From assembly GCA_046727435.1 (NCBI GenBank), contig JBKPCR010000255.1, positions 1 through 8,914 of the forward strand: DNA of 8,914 nucleotides, written 5' to 3'. How positions within the stretch are numbered: the first letter of the stretch is position 1; each line of letters begins with the position of its first letter. Under the pieces are notes generated by a model. The model searched no databases, was not told where the DNA came from, and was given only the letters and a program-made list of their open reading frames with translations. Origin of the DNA: CAVPRW01 sp046727435 [NCBI: bacterium]. GTDB lineage: Bacteria; Tectomicrobia; Entotheonellia; J063. A program made the translations under genes and the position numbers. Positions 1-6,117 of this stretch are shown here, piece by piece.

Positions 1-95
1 GCACTATGTTACAAGAAGTAGGCAGGAGAAGCGCTGACGGCTTGAAGCCGATGCTTAGGCATGCGGACGCGGAGAAGATTGCCAGAGGTGATACC

Positions 96-623
96 ATGAC
101 TGACCCACGGCACCGAAAGTTTCGGCTGTGGCCGTGGCGGCGTCAGACCGCCACAACAACCACGATAACCACTCCACCAGCGGCGCCGGAGCTGGCTGCC
201 AAACTCATCGAGTTGATGCATTTTGAGCGTGGTGTGGCAGCCTTGTATTACTATCTTCCCGATGAGTCGCTCGCCACACTTGCCCAAGCCTTATGTGAAT
301 CCCGCCGCGGCGCGAACATGTTGGACCAGGGTATAGACCGCGAGCTGCGCGCCAAGGATCCGACGCTGGAAGCCTGGAAGGCCATCAGCGCTATCTGGCA
401 GAGCACAGTCTGGCAACCGGGCGAGATTCTGGCCACGTTTGGCTTTCGCCTTATTGAAGCCCTGCGTGCCGAAAGTGAGCTGTGGAGTGTCATGGTCGAT
501 CCACGGGCACAATTCTTCGGCTTGGCGGTGACCACAGATGAGATGCACCGCTATTGGTGGGTGCTGGTCGCTGGTCAGAAGGGCCAGGAGATGGACGGCG
601 GCAGCGCGACGGCAGCGCGCTAG
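96..623 (+). CDS. Small protein resembling a degenerate CAP/SCP domain
   Basis: The protein is 175 residues long. I chose the ATG at 96 because AGAGGTG at 84-90 is a well-placed ribosome binding site; the same frame is open back to an ATG at 6, which has none visible. A basic, Pro/Thr-rich N-terminus (about 1-30) precedes a compact domain (about 32-162). The domain opens with AAKLIELMHFERG and ends with a W-x-VMVDP...FGLAV...RYWWVLVAG pattern (about 130-160). In CAP/SCP-PR1 proteins the first element resembles the opening helix and the last resembles the S-x-x-H-x-x-x-LLxP...GVG...YWVQ end. The histidines that bind metal in CAP domains are not evident, so any CAP fold would be degenerate. I see no signal peptide or membrane segment, so it is probably cytoplasmic. 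It lies 57 nt before the lipoprotein protease gene on the same strand and may be co-transcribed. The coding call is firm; the family call is tentative and the function unknown. Confidence 0.72.
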   Translation: MTDPRHRKFRLWPWRRQTATTTTITTPPAAPELAAKLIELMHFERGVAALYYYLPDESLATLAQALCESRRGANMLDQGIDRELRAKDPTLEAWKAISAIWQSTVWQPGEILATFGFRLIEALRAESELWSVMVDPRAQFFGLAVTTDEMHRYWWVLVAGQKGQEMDGGSATAAR

Positions 624-680
624 AAGCGACCTGACAGGCAGAAGCGTCAGAACTGTTCGAGGGCAGCTCGGCAATCGGCT

Positions 681-1706
681 ATGTATGGCGTTCGTGGATA
701 TGTGATGAGAGGGCTCGGCTTCGTCATCGCGACGATCCTGGCCGGATGCACCGCGGTGCCACGCGAAACACGGCTCACAGTCATGCCTGGGGCCTCCCGG
801 CCTGTGGCGGCACAGATCGGCAATTACCAGGACGCCGTGGACGCCATTGTATCCGTCATGACGGAAGATTTGCAGATGCCTGTCCCCAGAACATCTTTCA
901 CGCTGTACTTCTACCCCTACCGCGAGGCCTTCGCTCAGGGACTGACCGAGCAATTCAATACCGACCCCACCCTAGCCCGCGCTATCGCGAAATCAGCCCT
1001 CGGCCGCATTCGCCAGACCAAGGAGGGCAAGCAATTCCTGGTCAATAAAGAGATGCTGGATGATCTCAAGTGGCCCGAGCGCATCCATGTATTTGCTCAT
1101 GAGCTCACCCACATCGTTCAATACGAGCTCGCCGATGGGAGGCTCACTAGCGATTTATGGCTCATCGAGGGGTTTGCCGACTGGGTCGCCTATCAGGTGT
1201 TAGAAGTTCTTGGCCTGGACACCTTTAGCCGTAGAAAAAATCTGAAGATTGCCCAAGTCAAGCACGAACATGAGCATCCTCCCTTGTCGCAGATGGTCAC
1301 CGCCCAGGAATGGCAGGCCCTGAACGCCAGATATGGTAGCGCCATGCCGTATGCTCAGGCGTTTCTCGCCACAGACCTGCTCATTGAGCAGCGGGGGCTG
1401 TCAGCTGTCATAGATTACTTCCGACGTGTGCCCCATGCTACAGACCTCATGCAGAATTTTCAGGCAGCGTTTGGCGTAGAGCTTGCGACCTTCCAGCATG
1501 AGTTCACCGCATACCTAGAAAGCCTTCTTGGATGGTCGCAGCCCAACGCTGCGCCACTGGCGCTCTTCCCAAATCGCCCCCCCATGATATTGCGCAACAA
1601 TCGCTACGTCCGACCGTCACAGGGAGTTTACTCTCTTATCCCCAAGCTCATGACCGTTGCTGCGCCCACTCAGCCTTGGCAGCTGACAGGAAGCCAAGCT
1701 GGGTAA
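681..1706 (+). CDS. Lipoprotein metalloprotease, peptidase-MA-like (HExxH...E)
   Basis: A 341-residue protein from the ATG at 681. A second in-frame ATG at 705 gives a shorter signal peptide starting MRGLGFVIATILAGC, and no strong ribosome binding site separates the two. Either way the N-terminus is a lipoprotein signal with lipobox LAGC and acylated Cys at residue 23 (681 numbering), so the mature protein should be membrane-anchored on the outer side of the inner membrane or in the outer membrane. The zinc site is HELTH at 140-144, with a third ligand Glu at 163 in WLIEGFADWVAY. That HExxH-(about 18)-E spacing is typical of gluzincins of the peptidase-MA type. The substrate is unknown; such lipoproteins are often assigned to envelope protein turnover. 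The 3' end overlaps the convergent M20 gene by 59 bp, so the last 19 codons are read on both strands. Confidence 0.85.
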   Translation: MYGVRGYVMRGLGFVIATILAGCTAVPRETRLTVMPGASRPVAAQIGNYQDAVDAIVSVMTEDLQMPVPRTSFTLYFYPYREAFAQGLTEQFNTDPTLARAIAKSALGRIRQTKEGKQFLVNKEMLDDLKWPERIHVFAHELTHIVQYELADGRLTSDLWLIEGFADWVAYQVLEVLGLDTFSRRKNLKIAQVKHEHEHPPLSQMVTAQEWQALNARYGSAMPYAQAFLATDLLIEQRGLSAVIDYFRRVPHATDLMQNFQAAFGVELATFQHEFTAYLESLLGWSQPNAAPLALFPNRPPMILRNNRYVRPSQGVYSLIPKLMTVAAPTQPWQLTGSQAG

Positions 1707-2814
1707 GCAAATCATACGCCGTGAGGGCCATGGCCTTGGCGGCGCTCAGCATCGTCTGATAGCCCCGGGGGTGGTTGGCACACGCGACAAATGTATCCTG
1801 ATGGCACATCGACTCCCCGATGTCACAAATGGCCATATCAGGATGGATCGACGGTACCGTGTAGCTGACGTCCCCCATGTCTGTACTGCCTGAACCGGCG
1901 CTGGGGTCCCTTTCGAGAAACTCTACCCCAAGGGTGCGAAGATGGTCGCCGAACCGGCGTGCCATCGTCATATTATCACGCATGTCTTTGTAACCGCGCT
2001 GCACCTTCGTCTCCAGGTGTGTTCCGGTCGCCAACGTGGCAGCTTCTGCACACTTGACCGCGTGCTCGGAGACCACCGGTAGATATTCAGCGTTTAAGGC
2101 CCGCACTGAGAACATGGCCTCGGCGGTCTGCGGGATGATGTTCACGGCCTTACCACCGTCGGTAATGATGCCATGGATGCGCGTGCCATCGCGAAAATGT
2201 AGGCGGGCGTTATCGATCAGGTTAAATGTTTGAATCACCCCAGAGAGCGCGCTATAGCCATCCCAGGGCGCCGCCGCTACGTGGCTATTCTTGCCGTGGA
2301 AGGTGAAGGTAACCCACTGATGGGCCAGGGCGGGATTTGTCAGAATTGTCCGGTCGAATGGATGGAACATCAGGGCGGCATCGATGTCGGCGAAGGCGCC
2401 GTTTTCGATTAACACGACCTTGCCGCCACCCCCCTCTTCCCCAGGCGTGCCCAGCAGGACGACCTGCCCGGGCAGCTGATCACGCACGGCTGCAAGACCC
2501 ACGGCCGCGCCAAGTGCGGCGCCAGCGATGAGGTTATGGCCACAGGCATGACCGTTCGGGAGTGCATCGTATTCCGCGAGAATCGCCACCTTCGAATTTG
2601 CCTCGCGGCCGAACTCAGCACGCAAGGCCGTGTCCAGGCCTCCGATTGGTTGTTGAGCAGTAATCCCAAAGGCTTCTAGGGCACCACACAAGGTTTTGAC
2701 GGCGAAGTGTTCCTGAAAGAGCAACTCCGGATGCGCATGGATCTGGCGGCTGACCTCGATGACACGCTCGGCAGCAGCATCGATCGCACGTAGGATCTCA
2801 TCCTGAACGGGCAT
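1648..2814 (-). CDS. M20 family (M20D, AbgB-like) amidohydrolase
   Basis: A 388-residue metal-dependent amidohydrolase, full length for the M20D group (IAA-amino acid, aminobenzoyl-glutamate and N-acyl amino acid hydrolases). Visible features in order: RQIHAHPEL near 23-31; EYDALPNGHACGHN at 81-94, containing the Cys91 and His93 ligands; GTPGEEGGGGK with the Glu126-Glu127 pair; MFHPFD with His151; a dimerisation domain from about 165 to 280, beginning near HGKNSHVAAAPW; GSTDMGDVSY at 309-318; and a C-terminal His338 in MCHQDTF. All expected catalytic residues are present, so it should be active in the cytoplasm. A purine-rich GGGGGGAGGA lies just upstream of the ATG. It is the last gene of an operon after the CoA-transferase and tenA, 29 nt behind tenA. 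Next to TenA, a role in deacylating an aminopyrimidine (as YlmB does in thiamine salvage) is possible, but sequence alone does not give the substrate, and YlmB belongs to a different M20 branch. Confidence 0.93.
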   Translation of the reverse strand: MPVQDEILRAIDAAAERVIEVSRQIHAHPELLFQEHFAVKTLCGALEAFGITAQQPIGGLDTALRAEFGREANSKVAILAEYDALPNGHACGHNLIAGAALGAAVGLAAVRDQLPGQVVLLGTPGEEGGGGKVVLIENGAFADIDAALMFHPFDRTILTNPALAHQWVTFTFHGKNSHVAAAPWDGYSALSGVIQTFNLIDNARLHFRDGTRIHGIITDGGKAVNIIPQTAEAMFSVRALNAEYLPVVSEHAVKCAEAATLATGTHLETKVQRGYKDMRDNMTMARRFGDHLRTLGVEFLERDPSAGSGSTDMGDVSYTVPSIHPDMAICDIGESMCHQDTFVACANHPRGYQTMLSAAKAMALTAYDLLTQLGFLSAAKAEWAQQRS

Positions 2815-2843
2815 GTATGTCCTCCCCCCTCAGCATTTTCCCT

Positions 2844-3512
2844 TTATACTGGCCAGGCCACAAGTCGATAGGCATCGTCCCAGAATAAGTACTCATAACG
2901 GCTGCTCTGGATGAAATGCTCCGTCATGCGCCGGCTCTCGTGAGCTGGGGCGCGCGCTCCCAGGCGAGCCACGAGGTTGAGCTGCTGCTGGACCAAGGCG
3001 GCAAAGGTTTCCGAGCCGTAAGCCTTGATCCAGTCCCGATAAATCGGATCGACAGGCTGACAGGCCGCGAGGTGTCGCCCGACCTCCAAGTAGATCCAAT
3101 AGCACGGCAACACTGCCGCGACGATCTCACCGAGGGTCCCCTCCCGGGTGACTGCCAGGAGGTGCCTTGTGTATGCCTGTGTGGTGGGGGTACGCTCGCT
3201 GTCTAGCAGTTGGTCAGCCTGCAGGCCCAGGCGCTGGATGAAGCCGGTATGCATAACGCGCTCGACGGCTACGGTGTTGGCCGCGTGCTTGGCGAACATC
3301 TCCAGCGTATCTAAATCCTCGGCCCTACTTCCTCCCACACACAGCACCCGAGCAAATTCGAAGAGATAAAGATAGTCCTGCCGGATGAAGTAGAGGAAAC
3401 GATCGTGTGGTAGCGTTCCGTCGCCTAATTCTTTGAGGAATGGATGAGCCAGGATCGCTTCCCAGATCGGCTGCGCAGCATCCTTTAAAATCTGATGGAA
3501 GGCTGTCGGCAT
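2844..3512 (-). CDS. tenA: TenA family aminopyrimidine aminohydrolase (thiaminase II)
   Basis: A 222-residue all-helical TenA protein of normal family length. It keeps the catalytic residues of Bacillus subtilis TenA at almost the same numbers: Asp46 in YFIRQDYLYL, Cys137 in VLPCYWIYLEVG, and Glu208 in YEYLFWDDAYRL; Tyr114 lies in the expected pocket region. The Cys nucleophile in the P-C-Y-W motif places it in the TenA_C branch rather than the Glu-type TenA_E branch. In characterised relatives the enzyme hydrolyses aminomethyl-pyrimidine to hydroxymethyl-pyrimidine for thiamine salvage, and can also cleave thiamine. The ATG at 3512 follows an AGAGGTG ribosome binding site that falls in the 15-16 nt gap after the CoA-transferase stop, so the two genes are almost certainly co-transcribed. 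No other thiamine gene and no TPP riboswitch is visible in the window, so the exact substrate here remains open. Confidence 0.95.
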   Translation of the reverse strand: MPTAFHQILKDAAQPIWEAILAHPFLKELGDGTLPHDRFLYFIRQDYLYLFEFARVLCVGGSRAEDLDTLEMFAKHAANTVAVERVMHTGFIQRLGLQADQLLDSERTPTTQAYTRHLLAVTREGTLGEIVAAVLPCYWIYLEVGRHLAACQPVDPIYRDWIKAYGSETFAALVQQQLNLVARLGARAPAHESRRMTEHFIQSSRYEYLFWDDAYRLVAWPV

Positions 3513-3528
3513 CGTTCTTCACCTCTTT

Positions 3529-4713
3529 TCAAATCACGCGACGGTCGCGAAAGCCATTGATGTCTGCTGCGCTATATCCCAGATCGTTTAACACCTCCTC
3601 AGTGTGTTCTGCCTTGAGCGGTGGGGGCATACGTATGTCGCCCGGAGTCTCGCTGAGCTTGATCGGCAGACCGAGGAGCCTGAGATCGGGGATGAGCGGA
3701 TGGGGAATATCGACGATCATCTCCCGCGCCTGAGTTTGCGGGTCGGTGAGGACGTGGTCGAGGGTGTTCACCGGCGCACACGGTACACCGGCTTTGTCCA
3801 ACATCTCGCTCAGCACGGCCGTCGGATATTTTTGGGTTTCGACCTGCAGCATGGGTACGAGAACCTTGCGATGTTCGACACGCTCCATGTTTGAGCCAAA
3901 CCGCGGATCCTGTAGCAGATCTTCGCGGCGGAGCGCCTGACAGAGCCGGGTCCAGAGGCGTTGATTGGAGCCCACCATGAAGATCTCGCCATCCTGAGTC
4001 TGGAATACCTGATAGGGGACGATCATGGGATGCCCTGACCCCTGTCGCTGTGGAACAGTGCCTGTGAGCAGATACCCCACAGCATGGTACGACAACAGCG
4101 ATAGAGCCGTCTCGAACAGCGACACCTCGACCCTTTGCCCTTGACCGGTGCGTTCACGATGGAAGAGGGCGTTCATGACAGCGTAGGCCGCCATCATGCC
4201 GGTGCCGAGATCGAGAAATGACACGCCACAGCGCAGCGGCGGGCCATCGGGCTCTCCAGTGAGGCTCATCACACCGCTGAAGGCCTGCATCAGCGCCTCG
4301 TATCCCGCCCTGTCTTTATATGGGCCTGAGCGTCCGAAGACCGACACCGCACAATAGATGAGTCGCGGATTAATCGGCTGTAAGACCTCGTAACCGAGTC
4401 CGAAGGATTCCATCGTGCCGGTGCGAAAGTTCTCGACGACGACATCTGCACGTGCGACCAACTTTTTGAGGATGTCCTGAGCCTCTGGGGTTTTCAGATT
4501 CAAAGTCATGTTGCGCTTATTACGGTTCATGCTGAGATAGCCTGCTGCTTCTCCCGCCACGAAAGGCGGCCAGGTGCGGGATTCGTCACCCCCCTCCGGC
4601 TCCTCGATCTTGAGTACATCGGCCCCCATGTCGGCCAACATCATGCTACAGAATGGGCCAGCCAGGACCCGTGAGAGGTCCAATACCATCACACCCTCAA
4701 GTGCAGACGTCAT
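3529..4713 (-). CDS. Family III CoA-transferase (CaiB/Frc type)
   Basis: The protein is 394 residues, the normal length for family III CoA-transferases. The frame is open much further upstream, but the ATG at 4713 is preceded by AAGGGAGAT at correct spacing, and the protein then starts MTSALEGVMVLDLSRVLAGP, the usual family N-terminus. Family III enzymes move CoA from a donor thioester, often succinyl-CoA, to a carboxylic acid through an enzyme-anchored anhydride. The catalytic Asp is Asp168 in FLDLGTGMMAAYAV, matching Asp169 of formyl-CoA transferase. Other conserved segments are ADVLKIEEPEGGDESR (31-46), NRNKRNMTLNLK (63-74), GYEALMQAFSGVMSLTGEPDG (138-157) and PCAPVN (311-316). It is the first gene of the operon with tenA and the M20 amidohydrolase. 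The acid substrate cannot be read from the sequence. Confidence 0.95.
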   Translation of the reverse strand: MTSALEGVMVLDLSRVLAGPFCSMMLADMGADVLKIEEPEGGDESRTWPPFVAGEAAGYLSMNRNKRNMTLNLKTPEAQDILKKLVARADVVVENFRTGTMESFGLGYEVLQPINPRLIYCAVSVFGRSGPYKDRAGYEALMQAFSGVMSLTGEPDGPPLRCGVSFLDLGTGMMAAYAVMNALFHRERTGQGQRVEVSLFETALSLLSYHAVGYLLTGTVPQRQGSGHPMIVPYQVFQTQDGEIFMVGSNQRLWTRLCQALRREDLLQDPRFGSNMERVEHRKVLVPMLQVETQKYPTAVLSEMLDKAGVPCAPVNTLDHVLTDPQTQAREMIVDIPHPLIPDLRLLGLPIKLSETPGDIRMPPPLKAEHTEEVLNDLGYSAADINGFRDRRVI

Positions 4714-4793
4714 GTAAATCTCCCTTTGGTTGATCGTCGCGCCATCGCTGGTCACGCGGCCACACCCCCCCAACATGGGCGCAGGACTAAGGC

Positions 4794-4802
4794 ATTGTAT
4801 CA
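4794..4802 (-). promoter_or_regulatory. Predicted extended -10 promoter of the CoA-transferase operon
   Basis: On the minus strand this reads TGATACAAT, an extended -10 (TGn then TACAAT, one change from TATAAT). Transcription would begin near 4787 and leave a leader of about 74 nt before the ATG at 4713. The -35 position (4817-4822) reads CCCGGG and is poor, which fits an extended -10 promoter or one that needs an activator. One copy of the 14-bp box starts two bases upstream of that -35 position. Confidence 0.4.
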
Positions 4803-4824
4803 TACATGAAAAATCGCCCGGGCG

Positions 4825-4897
4825 AACAGGGTGTGCGTGACCGTCGTAGACGTCCGTCCTAGCGACGATTCCCGCTCCCGATGACGCACACCCTGTT
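4825..4897. repeat. Perfect 14-bp inverted repeat in the divergent promoter region
   Basis: AACAGGGTGTGCGT at 4825-4838 is repeated as its exact reverse complement at 4884-4897, with 45 nt between. Inside the spacer CGTCG (4842-4846) can pair with CGACG (4863-4867), so a long imperfect hairpin is also possible. A further 10-bp palindrome, CGCCCGGGCG, lies beside the left arm at 4815-4824. Read toward each outward-facing gene, both arms give ACGCACACCCTGTT just upstream of the predicted -35 position. I infer paired binding sites for one regulator controlling both operons; the regulator is not in this window. Confidence 0.6.
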
Positions 4898-4925
4898 TGA
4901 CAGGTTATAGCCACAATGGCATACT
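4897..4925 (+). promoter_or_regulatory. Predicted sigma70-like promoter facing the SDR-ADH unit
   Basis: A perfect -35 TTGACA at 4897-4902 is followed, after exactly 17 nt, by CATACT at 4920-4925 (four of six matches to TATAAT). Transcription would begin around 4932 and reach the small ORF at 5003 and the SDR at 5250. The right arm of the 14-bp inverted repeat ends on the first base of the -35 hexamer, a position where a bound protein could contact or block RNA polymerase. Confidence 0.45.
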
Positions 4926-5002
4926 CGGGCCTGACATTTTTGTCTACACGGGAGAGGAGCACGCCTGATAGTGTAGCGAGCCGGCTCAGAGAGGAGATGC
5001 GC

Positions 5003-5158
5003 ATGGGTGTTTGTCAAGCCTTGCGACAGGCGTTGCAAAGCGGGGAGCCGATCGTTGCACCGCTCCGTGCAGAGGTCAAGATAATCCGTGATGAGATCAA
5101 CCAACTGCTCGATTTACCCAAGTGTTGGGAGCTTGAAGCTCGGACGGTGGAGAAGTGA
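5003..5158 (+). CDS. Possible 51-residue small protein, unknown
   Basis: The ATG at 5003 follows GAGGAG at 4991-4996 with ideal six-base spacing and encodes 51 residues starting MGVCQALRQALQSGEPIVAP. The same frame is open upstream to an ATG at 4916, but that start would lie before the predicted transcription start near 4932. The peptide is mostly helix-forming, with a stretch RAEVKIIRDEINQLLDLP (22-39) of amphipathic, coiled-coil-like pattern and no signal peptide or membrane segment. I recognise no family. It lies in the leader of the SDR gene, so it could be a small regulatory protein, a leader peptide, or chance. The good ribosome binding site and its place inside the predicted transcript are the only support. 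Confidence 0.3.
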   Translation: MGVCQALRQALQSGEPIVAPLRAEVKIIRDEINQLLDLPKCWELEARTVEK

Positions 5159-5171
5159 TTGAAAGCTAGAA

Positions 5172-5238
5172 CTGAGTGCTGAAAAATCAATGATCAAAGT
5201 GCTCAAAACTCGGCACTCAGCACCCAGCACTGTTTTTT
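5172..5238 (+). promoter_or_regulatory. Leader with alternative hairpins and a T-run before the SDR gene
   Basis: Three mutually competing stems can form. CTGAGTGCTGA (5172-5182) pairs with TCGGCACTCAG (5210-5220). AGTGCTG (5175-5181) pairs with CAGCACT (5225-5231). AGTGCT (5198-5203) pairs with AGCACT (5226-5231), and this last stem is followed one base later by six Ts (5233-5238), like a weak intrinsic terminator. The SDR ribosome binding site GGAGG (5239-5243) follows directly. This could be an attenuator or simply a copy of an intergenic repeat rich in CACTCAG-like heptamers. No ligand or control mechanism can be inferred. Confidence 0.35.
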
Positions 5239-5249
5239 GGAGGATTGCT

Positions 5250-6044
5250 ATGCTGCCTGCAGAATACGATATCACCGGCAAGGTCGTCTTCATCACGGGC
5301 GCTGGACGCGGTATTGGCAAAGGCATTGCCCAGGTGCTAGCGGAGGCGGGTGCAGACATTGCCCTCAATGCCCTGACCCCCAAGTATGTTAAGAGCACAG
5401 CCGCCGAGATCGCCAAGTCCTCGGGCCGGCGCGTGGTGCCGGTCATGGCGGATGTCACCAAAACCGATGGAGTGCAGGGCGCAATCGATACGGTCATGAA
5501 GGAGTTTGGCCATATCGATATCCTGATCAATAACCTTGGCGACTCCATCCGTAAGCCGTTGGTGGCCCTGCCAGGGAAAGCCAATGCCACCCAGGCGCTC
5601 TCCGACGATGAGCTGAAATTCGTCATGGACATCAATTTGACGGAAGCGATCCTTTGCACACGTGCCGTGGGTCCACATATGCTGGAACAACGCTCCGGCA
5701 AAGTGATCAACATCTCGTCCTGGACGGCACGCCAGGGGGGTGGCGAAATGGTGGTTTATACCATCGCCAAGACGGCCCTGGTCGGCTTTACACGTGCCCA
5801 GGCGCTGGAATGGGCGCCGTATGGCGTCTACGTCAACGCTATTGCGCCCGGGATCTTTCCGGATCCGGTGACCTCAGGGGAGGAACGCGCTCGTCAAACG
5901 GCACAGCGCGCCGCCCAGACAGTCCCGTTAGGACGGCCTGGACAGCTGCGAGAGGTGGGATTGCTGGCGCTCTATTTGGCGTCAGCAGCATCGAATTACA
6001 TGACCGGGCAGACGATCTTCCTAGATGGGGGGATGAGTCTGTAG
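5250..6044 (+). CDS. Short-chain dehydrogenase/reductase (FabG-like SDR)
   Basis: A 264-residue classical SDR. The ATG at 5250 is chosen over an upstream in-frame ATG at 5190 because GGAGG at 5239-5243 is correctly spaced and because the protein then begins a few residues before the first beta strand. The cofactor site is TGAGRGIG at 16-23. The usual NNAG motif is NNLG at 94-97. The catalytic set is Asn129 (MDINL), Ser157 (INISSW), Tyr170 and Lys174 (YTIAK). The post-active-site AIAPGIF segment is at 198-203, and the C-terminus GQTIFLDGGMSL is typical. The residue after the second strand is Asn40, neither the Asp of NAD enzymes nor a clear Arg, so NAD or NADP preference is open. It is a soluble oxidoreductase acting on an unknown alcohol or ketone. 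The zinc alcohol dehydrogenase follows 73 nt downstream on the same strand, suggesting consecutive or alternative oxidation steps. Confidence 0.94.
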   Translation: MLPAEYDITGKVVFITGAGRGIGKGIAQVLAEAGADIALNALTPKYVKSTAAEIAKSSGRRVVPVMADVTKTDGVQGAIDTVMKEFGHIDILINNLGDSIRKPLVALPGKANATQALSDDELKFVMDINLTEAILCTRAVGPHMLEQRSGKVINISSWTARQGGGEMVVYTIAKTALVGFTRAQALEWAPYGVYVNAIAPGIFPDPVTSGEERARQTAQRAAQTVPLGRPGQLREVGLLALYLASAASNYMTGQTIFLDGGMSL

Positions 6045-6066
6045 GGTGGGCAGAGGTAGGGTTTTT

Positions 6067-6101
6067 GTCCCCTCTCCCGCGGGGAGAGACCAGGGTGAGG
6101 G
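6067..6101 (+). repeat. REP-like intergenic palindrome between SDR and ADH genes
   Basis: CTCTCCC (6072-6078) and GGGAGAG (6082-6088) form a perfect 7-bp stem with a three-base loop, followed by the tail accagggtgaggg (6089-6101). From general knowledge, this CCCTCTCCC-hairpin plus CAGGGTGAGGG pattern resembles a family of dispersed intergenic repeats seen in many proteobacterial-type genomes. Here it lies within the 73-nt gap of an apparent operon, ending three bases before the ADH ribosome binding site. It could stabilise the upstream message or reduce read-through. There is no T-run, so it is not a canonical terminator. Confidence 0.55.
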
Positions 6102-6117
6102 CCAAGGAGGAAAGGCC

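Noticed and set aside
291-953. Long minus-strand frame opposite the CAP-like gene and protease gene
   Set aside because: It lies antisense to two genes with recognisable features and shows only low-complexity, Arg/His-rich composition typical of shadow frames.
4714-4860. TPP riboswitch upstream of the operon containing tenA
   Set aside because: I looked for the conserved CTGAGA and ACCTGATC-type segments of the thiamine element on the minus strand and did not find them.
4825-4897. Intrinsic terminator
   Set aside because: The inverted repeat lies between divergent genes, has a 45-nt interior and no T-run on either side, so regulatory boxes are more likely.
4714-5004. Longer N-terminus of the CoA-transferase, starting at 5004
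   Set aside because: The frame is open, but the extra residues match nothing in family III enzymes. The ATG at 4713 has a good ribosome binding site and gives normal family length.
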